From Paracoccus aestuarii (GTDB lineage: Bacteria; Pseudomonadota; Alphaproteobacteria; Rhodobacterales; Rhodobacteraceae), in contig NZ_CP067169.1 of assembly GCF_028553885.1 (NCBI RefSeq), positions 310,001-374,000 of the forward strand: 64,000 nucleotides of DNA, read 5' to 3'. Positions 56,095 through 64,000 of this stretch are shown in pieces; position 1 is the stretch's first letter; the number at the start of each line of letters is the position of its first letter. The notes under the pieces were generated by a model. The model saw nothing but the letters and a program-made list of their open reading frames with translations. It was not told the origin of the DNA and did no database searches. The translations under genes were made by a program, and so were the position numbers.

Positions 56095-56831
56095 TCCGCC
56101 ACCCGCGCCATGGGGCGCCGTCCATGACCATGGACCAGCAGGATGGCGAAATAGGGGCAGTCGTCATCGGCCACCTCCGCCACAGGCGCGATGCGCTGGC
56201 CGGGCATGGTGCCGCGTTCGATCAGCCAGGCATCCGCCAGACGCCCGGACGCCGCCAAGGCGCGGCGCAGCTTGGGCAGGTTGCGGCCGGTCTTCATCAC
56301 CACCAGCGCGTCGCTGCCCTGCATGTGGCGGATCAGGTCCGCCTCGGGCAGGGTGCCCATCAGCACGGTCAGCACGTCATCGCCCCAGGTCATCGGCTGG
56401 CCTACCGCGTTCCAGCAGCCGACCATGCCGGGAATGCCGGGGATCACCTCGACCTCGGCCAGTCCGGTCAGCCGCACCTGCAGATGCATGAAGCTGCCAT
56501 AGAGGAACGGATCGCCCTCGCACAGGACCACCACATCCTCGGTCTGGGCCAACTGTGCCAGACGCGCGGCCCAGAGGTCATAGAACCCCGCCAGCGCGTC
56601 GTTGTAATCGGGATGATCGAAGGGGATCTCGGTCGTGACTGGATATTCCATCGGGTATTCGACCGCATCCGGGGAGAGCATCCCCTGGACGATGCGCCGC
56701 GCCTGACCGGGACGGCCGGGTTTCCTGAAATACGCGACGTGGCGCGCGGCGCGCACCGCCCGGTCGGCCCGGACCGAGATCAGGTCCGGATCGCCCGGCC
56801 CCAGACCCGCGCAGATGATGCGTCCCATCAT
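56091..56831 (-). CDS. cobI: Precorrin-2 C20-methyltransferase CobI
   Basis: SAM methyltransferase of the early corrin pathway, 246 residues: GRIICAGLGPGDPDLISVRADRAVRAARHVAYFRKPGR, VVVLCEGDPFLYGSFMHLQVRL, VEVIPGIPGMVGCWNAVGQPMTWGDDVLTVLMGTL and VMKTGRNLPKLRRAL. The first of two adjacent ATGs (56831) overlaps the cobH stop as ATGA. Confidence 0.95.
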   Translation of the reverse strand: MMGRIICAGLGPGDPDLISVRADRAVRAARHVAYFRKPGRPGQARRIVQGMLSPDAVEYPMEYPVTTEIPFDHPDYNDALAGFYDLWAARLAQLAQTEDVVVLCEGDPFLYGSFMHLQVRLTGLAEVEVIPGIPGMVGCWNAVGQPMTWGDDVLTVLMGTLPEADLIRHMQGSDALVVMKTGRNLPKLRRALAASGRLADAWLIERGTMPGQRIAPVAEVADDDCPYFAILLVHGHGRRPMARVAE

Positions 56832-57460
56832 TCCCTCCGGCTGGCCAGCGCGTTGATCGCGGCGACGGTGATGGCCGATCCGCCCAACCTGCCGCGCACG
56901 ACGACCGACGGCGCGGGCGGTGCGGCCATCAGCGCGTCCTTCGATTCCGCCGCGCCGACGAAGCCCACGGGGCAGCCGATGATCGTGGCGGGGCGGGGGC
57001 AGGCGGGGTCCTCCAGCATGGTCAGCAGGTGAAACAGCGCGGTAGGCGCATTGCCGATGGCCACGACCGCCCCCGCCAGATGCGGCCGCCACAGCTCAAG
57101 TGCTGCGGCGCTGCGGGTGTTGCCCATGTCGCGCGCCATATCGGGCACGCGCGGGTCGCGCAGGGTGCAGATCACCGCGTTCTCCGCGGGCAGGCGGGCG
57201 CGCGTCACGCCCTCGCTGACCATATGCGCGTCGCAGAGGATCGGCGCACCGGCGGCCAGCGCGGCGCGGGCCGCCCGCGCCATGCCGGGGGTGAAGGCCA
57301 CGTCACGCTCCAGCCCCACCAGGCCCGCGGCATGGATCATGCGGACGACGACGGGTTCCTCATCCGCGTCGAAACGCGCCAGATCGGCCTCGGCCCGGAT
57401 GGTGGCGAAGGACTGGCGATAGATCGCGGCGCCGTCCTTTTCGTAATCATGGGGCATCAC
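56828..57460 (-). CDS. cobH: Precorrin-8X methylmutase CobH
   Basis: Moves a methyl group from C-11 to C-12 to give hydrogenobyrinate. 210 residues: YEKDGAAIYRQSFATIRAEADLARF, VVRMIHAAGLVGLERDVAFTPGMARAARAALAAGAPILCDAHMVSEGVTRARLP (catalytic His in RMIHAAG), NAPTALFHLLTML and GCPVGFVGAAESKDALM. Tandem ATGs at the start. Confidence 0.96.
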   Translation of the reverse strand: MMPHDYEKDGAAIYRQSFATIRAEADLARFDADEEPVVVRMIHAAGLVGLERDVAFTPGMARAARAALAAGAPILCDAHMVSEGVTRARLPAENAVICTLRDPRVPDMARDMGNTRSAAALELWRPHLAGAVVAIGNAPTALFHLLTMLEDPACPRPATIIGCPVGFVGAAESKDALMAAPPAPSVVVRGRLGGSAITVAAINALASRRE

Positions 57461-58545
57461 AGAACCTTCGGCAGTTGATCGGGGTGCAGACCGCGCAGGG
57501 CGGCGGGGTCTTGGGCGCGGCCATGGCGGATCAGGTCGAAGCCCGCGCCCGTCGCGGTCAGCGTCACATCCGCCGCGCGCGGCCAGCCGCAGCCCTTGGC
57601 GCAGCCGCTGACATGCAGCACCGCATCCGCCGGGATCAGCGGCGCCAGCGCGCGGGCCAGGGGGCGGGTCGCGGCCTGTGCCTGGGGGCAGGCGGGCGCG
57701 CCCGGACAGGCCCGCAGGCGCAGGCGCGGATCATGCGGATCGAGGATCAGGCCGGGGATCGCGGGAAGGCGGCGCGCGCCCCGGATCAGCACCATCCGCC
57801 ACGGCGTCAGGCGCAGGGGCGCCAGCCGCCCGAGGCGGCGCAGCGTGTCCGGCCCGATCTGCCCGAATTCCAGCCCGACCAGCAGGCCATCTGCATGTGG
57901 CCCGGGCCGCAAAGGGGCTGCGGGCAGGGCTGCGGGCAGGGTGGCGCCGGGCGGTGTCAGCCGGGCGGTCAGCGCGGCCATCCGCCCGCGTCCCGACGGC
58001 GCGCCGCCCTGATCCAGAAACCACCGCGCCAAGGCCAGCGCATCGCCCGGCCCGCGATAGGGCGCGGCACGGGTGGCCCCGTCGGCGCGCAGGGTCGGGC
58101 CCGGCTCGATGCGGATATCGGCGGGGTCGCGGGTCAGGACGGGCGTCGCGCCGGGATCAACGGCAAAGCCGAACTTGGCGGGCAGGGCCAGGTCGCTGGC
58201 GGCCAAGGCCTCGGCCAGTTCGGCGGCCAGCCGGTCGGCCTCGGCATCGGCAAAGGGCGTTACGATGATGTTGCGCCGCCCTTCGGCGCGCGCATCCGCG
58301 TCGATCAGCCCATGGGGCCGCAGGGCCTCGATCAGCGGCGCATGGCTGGCGGGCGTCACGCCGCGCAGCTGCAGGTTGGCCCGCCCGGTCAGTTCGATCA
58401 CGCCGTTGCCATGCGCCTCGGCCGCATCCGCGATGGCCTGGGCCTGGGCGCTGTCCAGCCGCCCGCCAGGGGGGCGGATGCGCACCACCCAGCCATCGCC
58501 CGAATCCATCGGACGCAGCGCGCCGGGGCACCAGCCGCGGATCAC
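57457..58545 (-). CDS. cobG: Precorrin-3B synthase CobG
   Basis: Fe-S monooxygenase that makes precorrin-3B with O2, marking the aerobic route. 362 residues from GTG 58545, which overlaps the cobN stop as GTGA; an ATG at 58584 would give 375 residues but overlaps cobN by 43 bases. Motifs: RGWCPGALRPMDSGDGWVVRIRPPGGRLD, TGRANLQLRGVTPA, and the cluster Cys ACPGAPACPQA with HVSGCAKGCGWPRAAD. Confidence 0.9.
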   Translation of the reverse strand: MIRGWCPGALRPMDSGDGWVVRIRPPGGRLDSAQAQAIADAAEAHGNGVIELTGRANLQLRGVTPASHAPLIEALRPHGLIDADARAEGRRNIIVTPFADAEADRLAAELAEALAASDLALPAKFGFAVDPGATPVLTRDPADIRIEPGPTLRADGATRAAPYRGPGDALALARWFLDQGGAPSGRGRMAALTARLTPPGATLPAALPAAPLRPGPHADGLLVGLEFGQIGPDTLRRLGRLAPLRLTPWRMVLIRGARRLPAIPGLILDPHDPRLRLRACPGAPACPQAQAATRPLARALAPLIPADAVLHVSGCAKGCGWPRAADVTLTATGAGFDLIRHGRAQDPAALRGLHPDQLPKVL

Positions 58546-61500
58546 GACAGCCCCGCCGAGATCGAATTGCGCCGCGTCACCCACAGCCCCGCCTCATGCA
58601 GCCGCCGGAACAGATCGCGCAGGGCGGCCAGCGCCTCCGGGTTCGCGCCCTCCATGAAATCCACGATCTCGGGGCGCCCCAAGGTCGCGTCGTGATAGAG
58701 GTCGAACAGATGCGCCGGCACCGCCCCCGCCAGATGCGCGAAGGCCGCCATATGGTCCAGCGTGGCCGCGATCTCGGCCGCGCCGCGATAGCCATGGGCG
58801 GTCATCGCATCGGCCCAGGCCGGATCGGCGGCGCGGGCGCGGATGGTGCGGGCGATCTCCTCGGTCAGGGTGCGGGCGCGGGGGCGGCCCGGCTGCGTGG
58901 CATCCAGGTGATAAAGCGCGGCGCGCCCGCCGATCCGCGCCATGGCGGCGGCAAATCCCCCCTCATGCGCGGCATAATCGGCGGCCAGCAGCAGGTCCGT
59001 CTCGGGCAGGTCCTGGGCATGGACGAAGCTGTCGCTGCGGGCCAGCCGCGCCTCCAGCGCGGTGCGGTCCGGACGGCTGGTCCCGTCCGTGCCGATCGCC
59101 CAGCTTGACGCGGCGATCCAGGCCTCGCCCGCCGCCGCCCGCGCGGCATCGGTGAATTCCGTGGCCGCCGTGCCCATGCCCAGCCCGTATCGCCCGGGCT
59201 GCGGGCCAAACACGCGCGCCCCGCCGCGATAGGGGTTCTGGCAGGCCTCCTCGTCCCGCGCGGCCAAGGCCTCGGCCCCGGTCTGGAACAGCTGGGCCAG
59301 CACCGGGAACAGGTCGCGAAACAGCCCCGAGACGCGCAGCGTCACATCGATGCGCGGCCGCCCCAGCAGGGCCAGAGGCAGCACCTCGACCCCCGTCACC
59401 CGCCCCGATCCCGCATCCCGGATCGGCCGCAGCCCGGCCAGATGCAGGGCCATGGCGAAATCCTCGCCCGCCGTGCGCATCGTGGCGCTGCCCCACAGAT
59501 CGACGACCAGCCCGCGCGGCCAGTCGCCGTGATCCTGCAGGTGACGGCGCAGCAGCTCCTCGGCCAGCCTGACGCCCTGGGCATGGGCCGATGGCGTGGG
59601 CAGGGCACGCGGATCAACGCTGAAGAGGTTGCGCCCCGTGGGCATCACATCCGTCCGTCCCCGGTTGGGCGAACCCGACGGCCCCGGCGGCACGAACCGC
59701 CCCGCCAAAGCCGCCGCCAGCCCCGCGCGTTCCGCATCCCCGCAGGGGCCGGTCCCCCAGACATGCAGCCCCGCGCCATACTGGCTTTCCTTGATGTCGC
59801 AGACGAAGCGGTCGATGCGGGTGATCGCCTCGGCCGCGCTGGCGTCGGGGGGGATGCCCAGATCCGCTTCGACGCCCAAGGCGCGGGCCTCGTCCCGGAT
59901 GGCCGCGATCAGGCGGTCGCGGCGCGCGGGATCCAGCCCGTCGGCGGTGGAATATTCGTCCAAGCTGCGCTCCAGCCCCGCCATGCCGGGGGGCAGGGCG
60001 GCGGCGCGCATCGGGGGCGGCATATGGCCCAAGGTCACCGCACCCAAGCGGCGCTTGGCCTGCGCGGCCTCGCCCGGATCGTTGACGATGAAGGGATAGA
60101 CGACCCGCATCCCTCCGGCCAGCGCCTGCGGCCAGCATTCCCCCGACAGCGCCACCGCCTTGCCCGGCAGCCATTCCAGCGTGCCATGCGCCCCCATATG
60201 GATCATCGCGCCAAGACCCTGCTCGGCCAGCCACAGATAAAAGGCGACATAGCCATGGCGCGGCACGCGGGTCAGGTCGTGATAGCTGTCCTCGCGCCCG
60301 ATGCGGTGGCTGCGTTCGGGCTGCAGCGCCAGGATCACCGGCCCGTGGCGGCTGGCGCGCAGGGCAAAGGCGCCTTCCACGCAATCGGGGTCCTCCTCAG
60401 GCGCACCCCAGGCCGCAGACAGATCGTCGCGCAACCCCTGCGGCAGGCGGGCCAGCGCGCGGCGGTAATCGGCCAGCGGCCAGCGGATGACGCCCTGCGG
60501 CAGACCGGGCAGCGCGACCCCCAACGCCCGCCCCACCGCCTGCGCGGATGCGGGCGCGTCCAGCCCGACCGCATGGGCCTGCTGCCAGTCGCGGCCGGGA
60601 TAGGTCGACAGCACCACCGCCACATCCCGCGCCGCCCCGCGCCAGGCGACGATCCGGTCCACCGCCTGCCCCAGCAGCCCCATATCCGGCCGATGGACGA
60701 AACGCGCATATTCCAGATCCGGATCGCGCGGCGCGACGCCCTTGAAGCTGACGACCCCCGCCAGGATCCGGCCATCCACCTCGGGCAGCACGACGGTCAT
60801 GGCCAGATCGGACGGCGACAACCCCCGCTCCGCCGCCAGCCAGTCGCGGCGCCGGTTCGTCGACAACACCACCTGAAACACCGGGCAGGACCATCCGCCG
60901 AAGGGCGCGACCCCCGCCGTTTCTCCGTTGCCCAAATACCCATCGACCGCGCCACCCGAAAACCCGGTCGCATTGACGACCATCCCCGGCCCGCCCGGCA
61001 GCGCCCCCGCCAGCCATTCCGCCAGCCCCTCGGCCTTCAGGGACGGCGCGAATGCCCCCATCGCCGCGATGCCGCGATCGCGCAGCGCATGGATCAGCGC
61101 GTCGATCGGCGCCACATCCGCCGCCGCCAGCCAGCTGCGATAGAAGGTGACCAGCGCCCCCACCGGGCCGGGATCGGGGATGACCCCGCGCCCCGGGTCA
61201 TAGAACCCCATCCGCGGCAGGGCGGGGCGGCCCAGGACCGGCGCGGCCTGCAGCCCCGCCGCGATGGCCAGCTGCGCCAGCGCCGCCTGCGCGGCCACCG
61301 CCCCGCCCTCGTCGCAATGACGCCGCAGCACGCGCAGGACCGATGCGGGCACCGTCGAGGCCCGGTCCAGCCGCGGATCGTCGCGCCCATCCGCCGGCAG
61401 GACCGCCAGCGCGATCCCCCGCCTGCGCGCCAGATCCTGGACCGAGGCCAGCCCATAGGGCCACCAGTCCTCGCCGCCGATCAGGCGGATCAGGATGCCG

Positions 61501-61739
61501 CGCGCCCCCGACAGGGTCCGCTCGACATAGGTATCGACCGAGACCGGATGGCGCAGCGCCACAAGGTTGCACAGGCGCGTCGAGGGCAGGCCCCCCGCCG
61601 CGCGGCGCCAGCCCTCCGCAAAGGCCCCCAGGTCGCTGTCCGAAAAGGACAGCACGACCAGATCGCCGGGCGTCTGCCCGGGATCGAAGGGGGCGTCGGT
61701 CCGGTCCAGACCGACCTCTTCGCGAAAGACCACATGCAT
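58542..61739 (-). CDS. cobN: Cobaltochelatase subunit CobN
   Basis: Large subunit of the ATP-dependent aerobic cobaltochelatase (with CobS and CobT, not in the window). 1065 residues, a short member of the family. Features: VNATGFSGGAVDG in the N-terminal third, IHMGAHGTLEWLPGKAVALSGECWPQAL near the middle, LFSVDPRALPTPSAHAQGVRLAEELLRRHLQDHG, VDLWGSATMRTAGEDFAMALHLAGL and RVSGLFRDLFPVLAQLFQ. A dispersed repeat lies in frame at 60921-60941, encoding GYLGNGE, before GGWSCPVFQVVLS. Confidence 0.95.
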   Translation of the reverse strand: MHVVFREEVGLDRTDAPFDPGQTPGDLVVLSFSDSDLGAFAEGWRRAAGGLPSTRLCNLVALRHPVSVDTYVERTLSGARGILIRLIGGEDWWPYGLASVQDLARRRGIALAVLPADGRDDPRLDRASTVPASVLRVLRRHCDEGGAVAAQAALAQLAIAAGLQAAPVLGRPALPRMGFYDPGRGVIPDPGPVGALVTFYRSWLAAADVAPIDALIHALRDRGIAAMGAFAPSLKAEGLAEWLAGALPGGPGMVVNATGFSGGAVDGYLGNGETAGVAPFGGWSCPVFQVVLSTNRRRDWLAAERGLSPSDLAMTVVLPEVDGRILAGVVSFKGVAPRDPDLEYARFVHRPDMGLLGQAVDRIVAWRGAARDVAVVLSTYPGRDWQQAHAVGLDAPASAQAVGRALGVALPGLPQGVIRWPLADYRRALARLPQGLRDDLSAAWGAPEEDPDCVEGAFALRASRHGPVILALQPERSHRIGREDSYHDLTRVPRHGYVAFYLWLAEQGLGAMIHMGAHGTLEWLPGKAVALSGECWPQALAGGMRVVYPFIVNDPGEAAQAKRRLGAVTLGHMPPPMRAAALPPGMAGLERSLDEYSTADGLDPARRDRLIAAIRDEARALGVEADLGIPPDASAAEAITRIDRFVCDIKESQYGAGLHVWGTGPCGDAERAGLAAALAGRFVPPGPSGSPNRGRTDVMPTGRNLFSVDPRALPTPSAHAQGVRLAEELLRRHLQDHGDWPRGLVVDLWGSATMRTAGEDFAMALHLAGLRPIRDAGSGRVTGVEVLPLALLGRPRIDVTLRVSGLFRDLFPVLAQLFQTGAEALAARDEEACQNPYRGGARVFGPQPGRYGLGMGTAATEFTDAARAAAGEAWIAASSWAIGTDGTSRPDRTALEARLARSDSFVHAQDLPETDLLLAADYAAHEGGFAAAMARIGGRAALYHLDATQPGRPRARTLTEEIARTIRARAADPAWADAMTAHGYRGAAEIAATLDHMAAFAHLAGAVPAHLFDLYHDATLGRPEIVDFMEGANPEALAALRDLFRRLHEAGLWVTRRNSISAGLS
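60921..60941 (-). repeat. Dispersed repeat GGGTATTTGG, copy 4, inside cobN
   Basis: An exact match to GGGTATTTGGGCAACGGAGA lies in sense within the cobN gene and is translated as part of GYLGNGE. It keeps the frame. Confidence 0.75.
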
Positions 61740-62782
61740 CAGGCGGGCACGCCCGTCAGCACCGCGCGGATCGCCTCCGCGTCGACATGGTCATGTTCCG
61801 CGATCACCACCAGCCGCGAGGCGCGCGGGGTCGTGCCCCAAGGCCGGTCGTATTGATGGCGCACCCGCGCGCCCACCGCCTGGACCAGCAGGCGCATCGG
61901 CTTGCCCGCCACCGCGACATGGCCCTTCACCCGCAGGATCCGCTGTTCGGTGGCCAGCCGCCCGATGCGCGCGGCCAGATCGGCGGGGTCGGTGATCTCG
62001 GGCAGGTCGATGACGACCGTGTCGAAATCCTCGTGCTCGTGATCGTCGGCGCCGTCATGATGGCTGGGGCGGGCGTCCAGGTCATCCTCGGCGGCGCGGC
62101 CCAGGCCCAGGATCAGGCGCGGATCCACCACGCCCTCGGTCACGGTCAGGATGGGCAGGGGGCGGGGCGCCTCGGCGGCGATGGCGTCCCGCGCGGCGGC
62201 GACCCCCGCATCGCCCGCCAGATCCGCCTTGGTCAGCAGCACTACATCGGCGCAGGCGATCTGGTCGCCGAAGACCTCGGATAGGGGGGTCTCGTGGTCC
62301 AGGCCCTCATCGGCGGCGCGCTGCGCGTCCACCGCCGCCACGTCGGGGGCGAACCGGCCCGCGGCCACCGCCTCGGCATCGGCCAGGGCGATGACGCCAT
62401 CGACCGTGATCCGCAGCCGGATCGCGGGCCAGTCGAAGGCCTTGAGCAGCGGCTTGGGCAGCGCCAGACCCGAGGTCTCGATCAGGATGTGGTCGGGCCG
62501 CCGCGGCAGAGCCATCAGCGATTCCAGCGTGGGGATGAAATCATCGGCCACGGTGCAGCAGATGCAGCCGTTCGACAGCTCCAGGATGTTCTCGGCCGGG
62601 CAGGCCTCGTCGGCGCAGCCGCGCAGGATGTCGCCATCCACGCCCATCGTGCCGAATTCGTTGACGATCACCGCCAGACGCAGCCCGCCGGGATTGCGCA
62701 GCAGGTGGCGGATCAGGGTCGTCTTGCCCGATCCCAGAAATCCGGTGATCACGGTGACGGGGGTCTTGGTCAGGTCGGTCAT
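61739..62782 (-). CDS. cobW: Cobalamin biosynthesis protein CobW
   Basis: GTPase of the COG0523 family thought to supply cobalt to the chelatase. 347 residues: P-loop VITGFLGSGKTTLIRHLL near 10-27, VIVNEFGTMGVDGDIL, the metal motif NGCICCTVADDF (CxCC) near 73, LIETSGLALP, LLTKADLAGD and a His-rich stretch near 245 (SHHDGADDHEHED). Its end overlaps the start of cobN by one base (TGATG type). Confidence 0.95.
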   Translation of the reverse strand: MTDLTKTPVTVITGFLGSGKTTLIRHLLRNPGGLRLAVIVNEFGTMGVDGDILRGCADEACPAENILELSNGCICCTVADDFIPTLESLMALPRRPDHILIETSGLALPKPLLKAFDWPAIRLRITVDGVIALADAEAVAAGRFAPDVAAVDAQRAADEGLDHETPLSEVFGDQIACADVVLLTKADLAGDAGVAAARDAIAAEAPRPLPILTVTEGVVDPRLILGLGRAAEDDLDARPSHHDGADDHEHEDFDTVVIDLPEITDPADLAARIGRLATEQRILRVKGHVAVAGKPMRLLVQAVGARVRHQYDRPWGTTPRASRLVVIAEHDHVDAEAIRAVLTGVPA

Positions 62783-62784
62783 GG

Positions 62785-63144
62785 TCACTCCTGCGGGGGG
62801 ATGCGGGCAAGGCTCTGCTTGCGGAAGATGGCGGGGCGTTCGCGCCACGGCACGACCCCGTCGGCCGCGGCGGCATAGGCGGCGGCGCCCGACAGGATCT
62901 GGGCCGCGTCGTCAGGCGTCAGGCGGCCATAGACATAGGACCACTTGGCCCGCCCCGACAGCGCGACGGCACAGCCCTGCGAACAGGCGGACAGGCATTC
63001 GACGGGGCGGATCCGGACCCCCGGCGGGGCATCGCCCGACAGCGCGGCCAACAGGCGCGCGCCCGCGCGGGGCGCGCAGGGATCGGGATCGTCATCGGGC
63101 AGGGTGCCGCGACAGGTGGTGCAGACATGCAGAACGGCGCGCAT
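62785..63144 (-). CDS. DUF1636 protein (ferredoxin-like, cobalamin-linked)
   Basis: Protein of 119 residues with the Cys pattern of thioredoxin-like 2Fe-2S ferredoxins: MRAVLHVCTTCRGTLPDDDP and VECLSACSQGCAVALSGRAKWSYVYG. DUF1636 genes commonly accompany cobW and cobN under cobalamin riboswitches; a metal-transfer or electron role is inferred. It is the first gene below the second riboswitch, two bases before cobW. Confidence 0.88.
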   Translation of the reverse strand: MRAVLHVCTTCRGTLPDDDPDPCAPRAGARLLAALSGDAPPGVRIRPVECLSACSQGCAVALSGRAKWSYVYGRLTPDDAAQILSGAAAYAAAADGVVPWRERPAIFRKQSLARIPPQE

Positions 63145-63254
63145 CGCGGCCCCTTTCTCCTTGCGGCAAAGGGGCGTCCGGAAGGTGCAGGCACGGGGCA
63201 TCCGGCCATCACCTGCCGGTTGCGAAACACCCCGTTCGCCCGTCATCATCCGGT

Positions 63255-63436
63255 GCTGGCAGGTCTCCCGGCTTGCGGATCCGGGGTTTCCCCCACGATC
63301 GCCCCCCTTCCCGGCCCTTGGGGGCCAGTGGATCGGGCGACCTCTCCGGTCACGGTCGCGGGGGCGGCTGCGCTTGGGGCCCTTTGGGGGGCCTTGTCGC
63401 ATTCCCTCTTCGCCTGTCATAGACAGGAACCAACAC
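63255..63436 (-). promoter_or_regulatory. Cobalamin riboswitch upstream of DUF1636-cobW-cobN
   Basis: On the minus strand: TTGGTTCCTG, GAAGAGGGAAT, AGCCGCCCCCGCGACCGT, CCACTGGC, GGGAAGGGGG and GCAAGCCGGGAGACCTGCC, in the order of the B12 element. It leads the operon DUF1636-cobW-cobN-cobG-cobH-cobI-cobJ, whose genes overlap or nearly touch. The 345-base stretch from 63145 to 63489 contains only this element plus leader and promoter sequence. Confidence 0.88.
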
Positions 63437-63489
63437 GCCCGCGACCAAACCCCCGTCCCCGCCCATTGTCAACCGCAAGGAGCGACCGC

Positions 63490-64000
63490 ATGACGCAGAC
63501 CGACCCCATTCCCGAAGACGACCTGGCCCGCCACAGCCGCAAGATGGCCAAGAAGAAGGCCGCCCGCGACCGCATGATGGAAAGCCGCACCGGCGAGAAG
63601 GGGCTGGTGATCGTCCATACCGGGCCGGGCAAGGGCAAATCCTCCAGCGGCTTCGGGATGATCATGCGCTGCATCGCGCATCAGATGCCCTGCGCGGTGG
63701 TCCAGTTCATCAAGGGCGCGTGGGATACCGGCGAACGGCGCCTGCTGACCACGCATTTCGCGGGCCTTTGTCAGTTCCACGCGATGGGCGAGGGCTTCAC
63801 CTGGGAAACCCAGGACAAGTCGCGCGACATCGCCGCCGCCGCCGCGGGCTGGGACCGCGCCAAGGATCTGATCCGCGACCCCGCCATCCGCATGGTCCTG
63901 CTGGACGAGATCAACATCGCCTTCCGCTACGGCTATCTGGATGTGGCCGAGGTGCTGGCCTTTCTGGAGGCCGAGAAGCCGCCGATGACCCATGTCGTGC
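63490..64000 (+). CDS. cobO: Cob(I)alamin adenosyltransferase CobO, 5' part
   Basis: Transfers the adenosyl group of ATP to the corrinoid cobalt. The window ends within the gene; about 170 residues are visible. MTQTDPIPEDDLARHSRKMA leads to the P-loop GLVIVHTGPGKGKSSSGFGMIMR near residue 40, then AVVQFIKGAWDTGERRLL, FHAMGEGFTWETQDKSRDIAAA and MVLLDEINIAFRYGYLDV. These are diagnostic of CobO/BtuR. AAGGAGCG precedes ATG 63490. Divergent from the second riboswitch, with about 50 bases between. Confidence 0.95.
   Translation, partial: MTQTDPIPEDDLARHSRKMAKKKAARDRMMESRTGEKGLVIVHTGPGKGKSSSGFGMIMRCIAHQMPCAVVQFIKGAWDTGERRLLTTHFAGLCQFHAMGEGFTWETQDKSRDIAAAAAGWDRAKDLIRDPAIRMVLLDEINIAFRYGYLDVAEVLAFLEAEKPPMTHVV

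Noticed and set aside
58545-58584. ATG start of cobG at 58584
   Set aside because: It would overlap cobN by 43 bases; the GTG at 58545 gives a GTGA overlap like the other genes in this operon. Not fully excluded.

Overview
The window is very GC-rich and densely coded. It looks like chromosome of an alphaproteobacterium of the Rhodobacteraceae, most like Paracoccus or Rhodobacter. Pointers are the petP-petR pair, the kdsD-lptC-lptA-lptB-hpf-ptsN order, flagellin followed by flaF and flbT, the aerobic cob pathway with cobN, and the split MnmC functions. The genus is inferred from gene content only. No rRNA, tRNA or CRISPR array was found.

Layout. 1-2.2 kb: the end of a LacI-type regulator, a DUF429-like protein and mobA. 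2.3-8.8 kb: exbB-exbD-exbD-tonB and a siderophore ABC transporter, with a DUF2218 gene, together an iron-uptake locus. 9-13.9 kb: RNase D, then KDO/LPS export genes (kdsD, lptC, lptA, lptB), hpf and ptsN. 14-17 kb: ilvE, petP, petR and an unusual uracil-DNA glycosylase. 17-25.7 kb: an RND efflux pair, a DsbD N-terminal-like protein, yqgE, map, a CinA/MoaB-like protein and a GNAT acetyltransferase.

25.8-34.4 kb is a nine-gene minus-strand operon that fits tryptophan to anthranilate breakdown through the aerobic 2-aminobenzoyl-CoA route: a flavin monooxygenase/reductase fusion, SDR, MarR regulator, enoyl-CoA hydratase, acyl-CoA dehydrogenase, thioesterase, Rid-family protein, CoA ligase and tryptophan 2,3-dioxygenase. 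A perfect 14-bp palindrome and a hairpin that covers the Shine-Dalgarno precede it. Next come a DUF4202-CbiX fusion, divergent mnmC2-like and mnmD genes, and an ABC-2 exporter.

39.3-44.5 kb is a flagellar block (flgD, fliK, a rod-binding protein, flagellin, flaF, flbT, DUF1217), followed by carB. 48-49.4 kb is an AT-richer island with an 851-bp IS5-family element flanked by TA and a HEPN-like gene. From 49.4 kb to the end is an aerobic cobalamin locus (cobF, cbiM, cobB, cobM, cobE, cobL, cobK, cobJ, cobI, cobH, cobG, cobN, cobW, DUF1636, cobO) with two cobalamin riboswitches. cobK lies antisense inside the run of minus-strand genes and its start codon overlaps that of cobL.

Two genes, tonB and fliK, are broken only by single-base losses in G/C runs. 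Sequencing error is as likely as true decay. A 20-21 base dispersed repeat occurs four times, once inside cobN.
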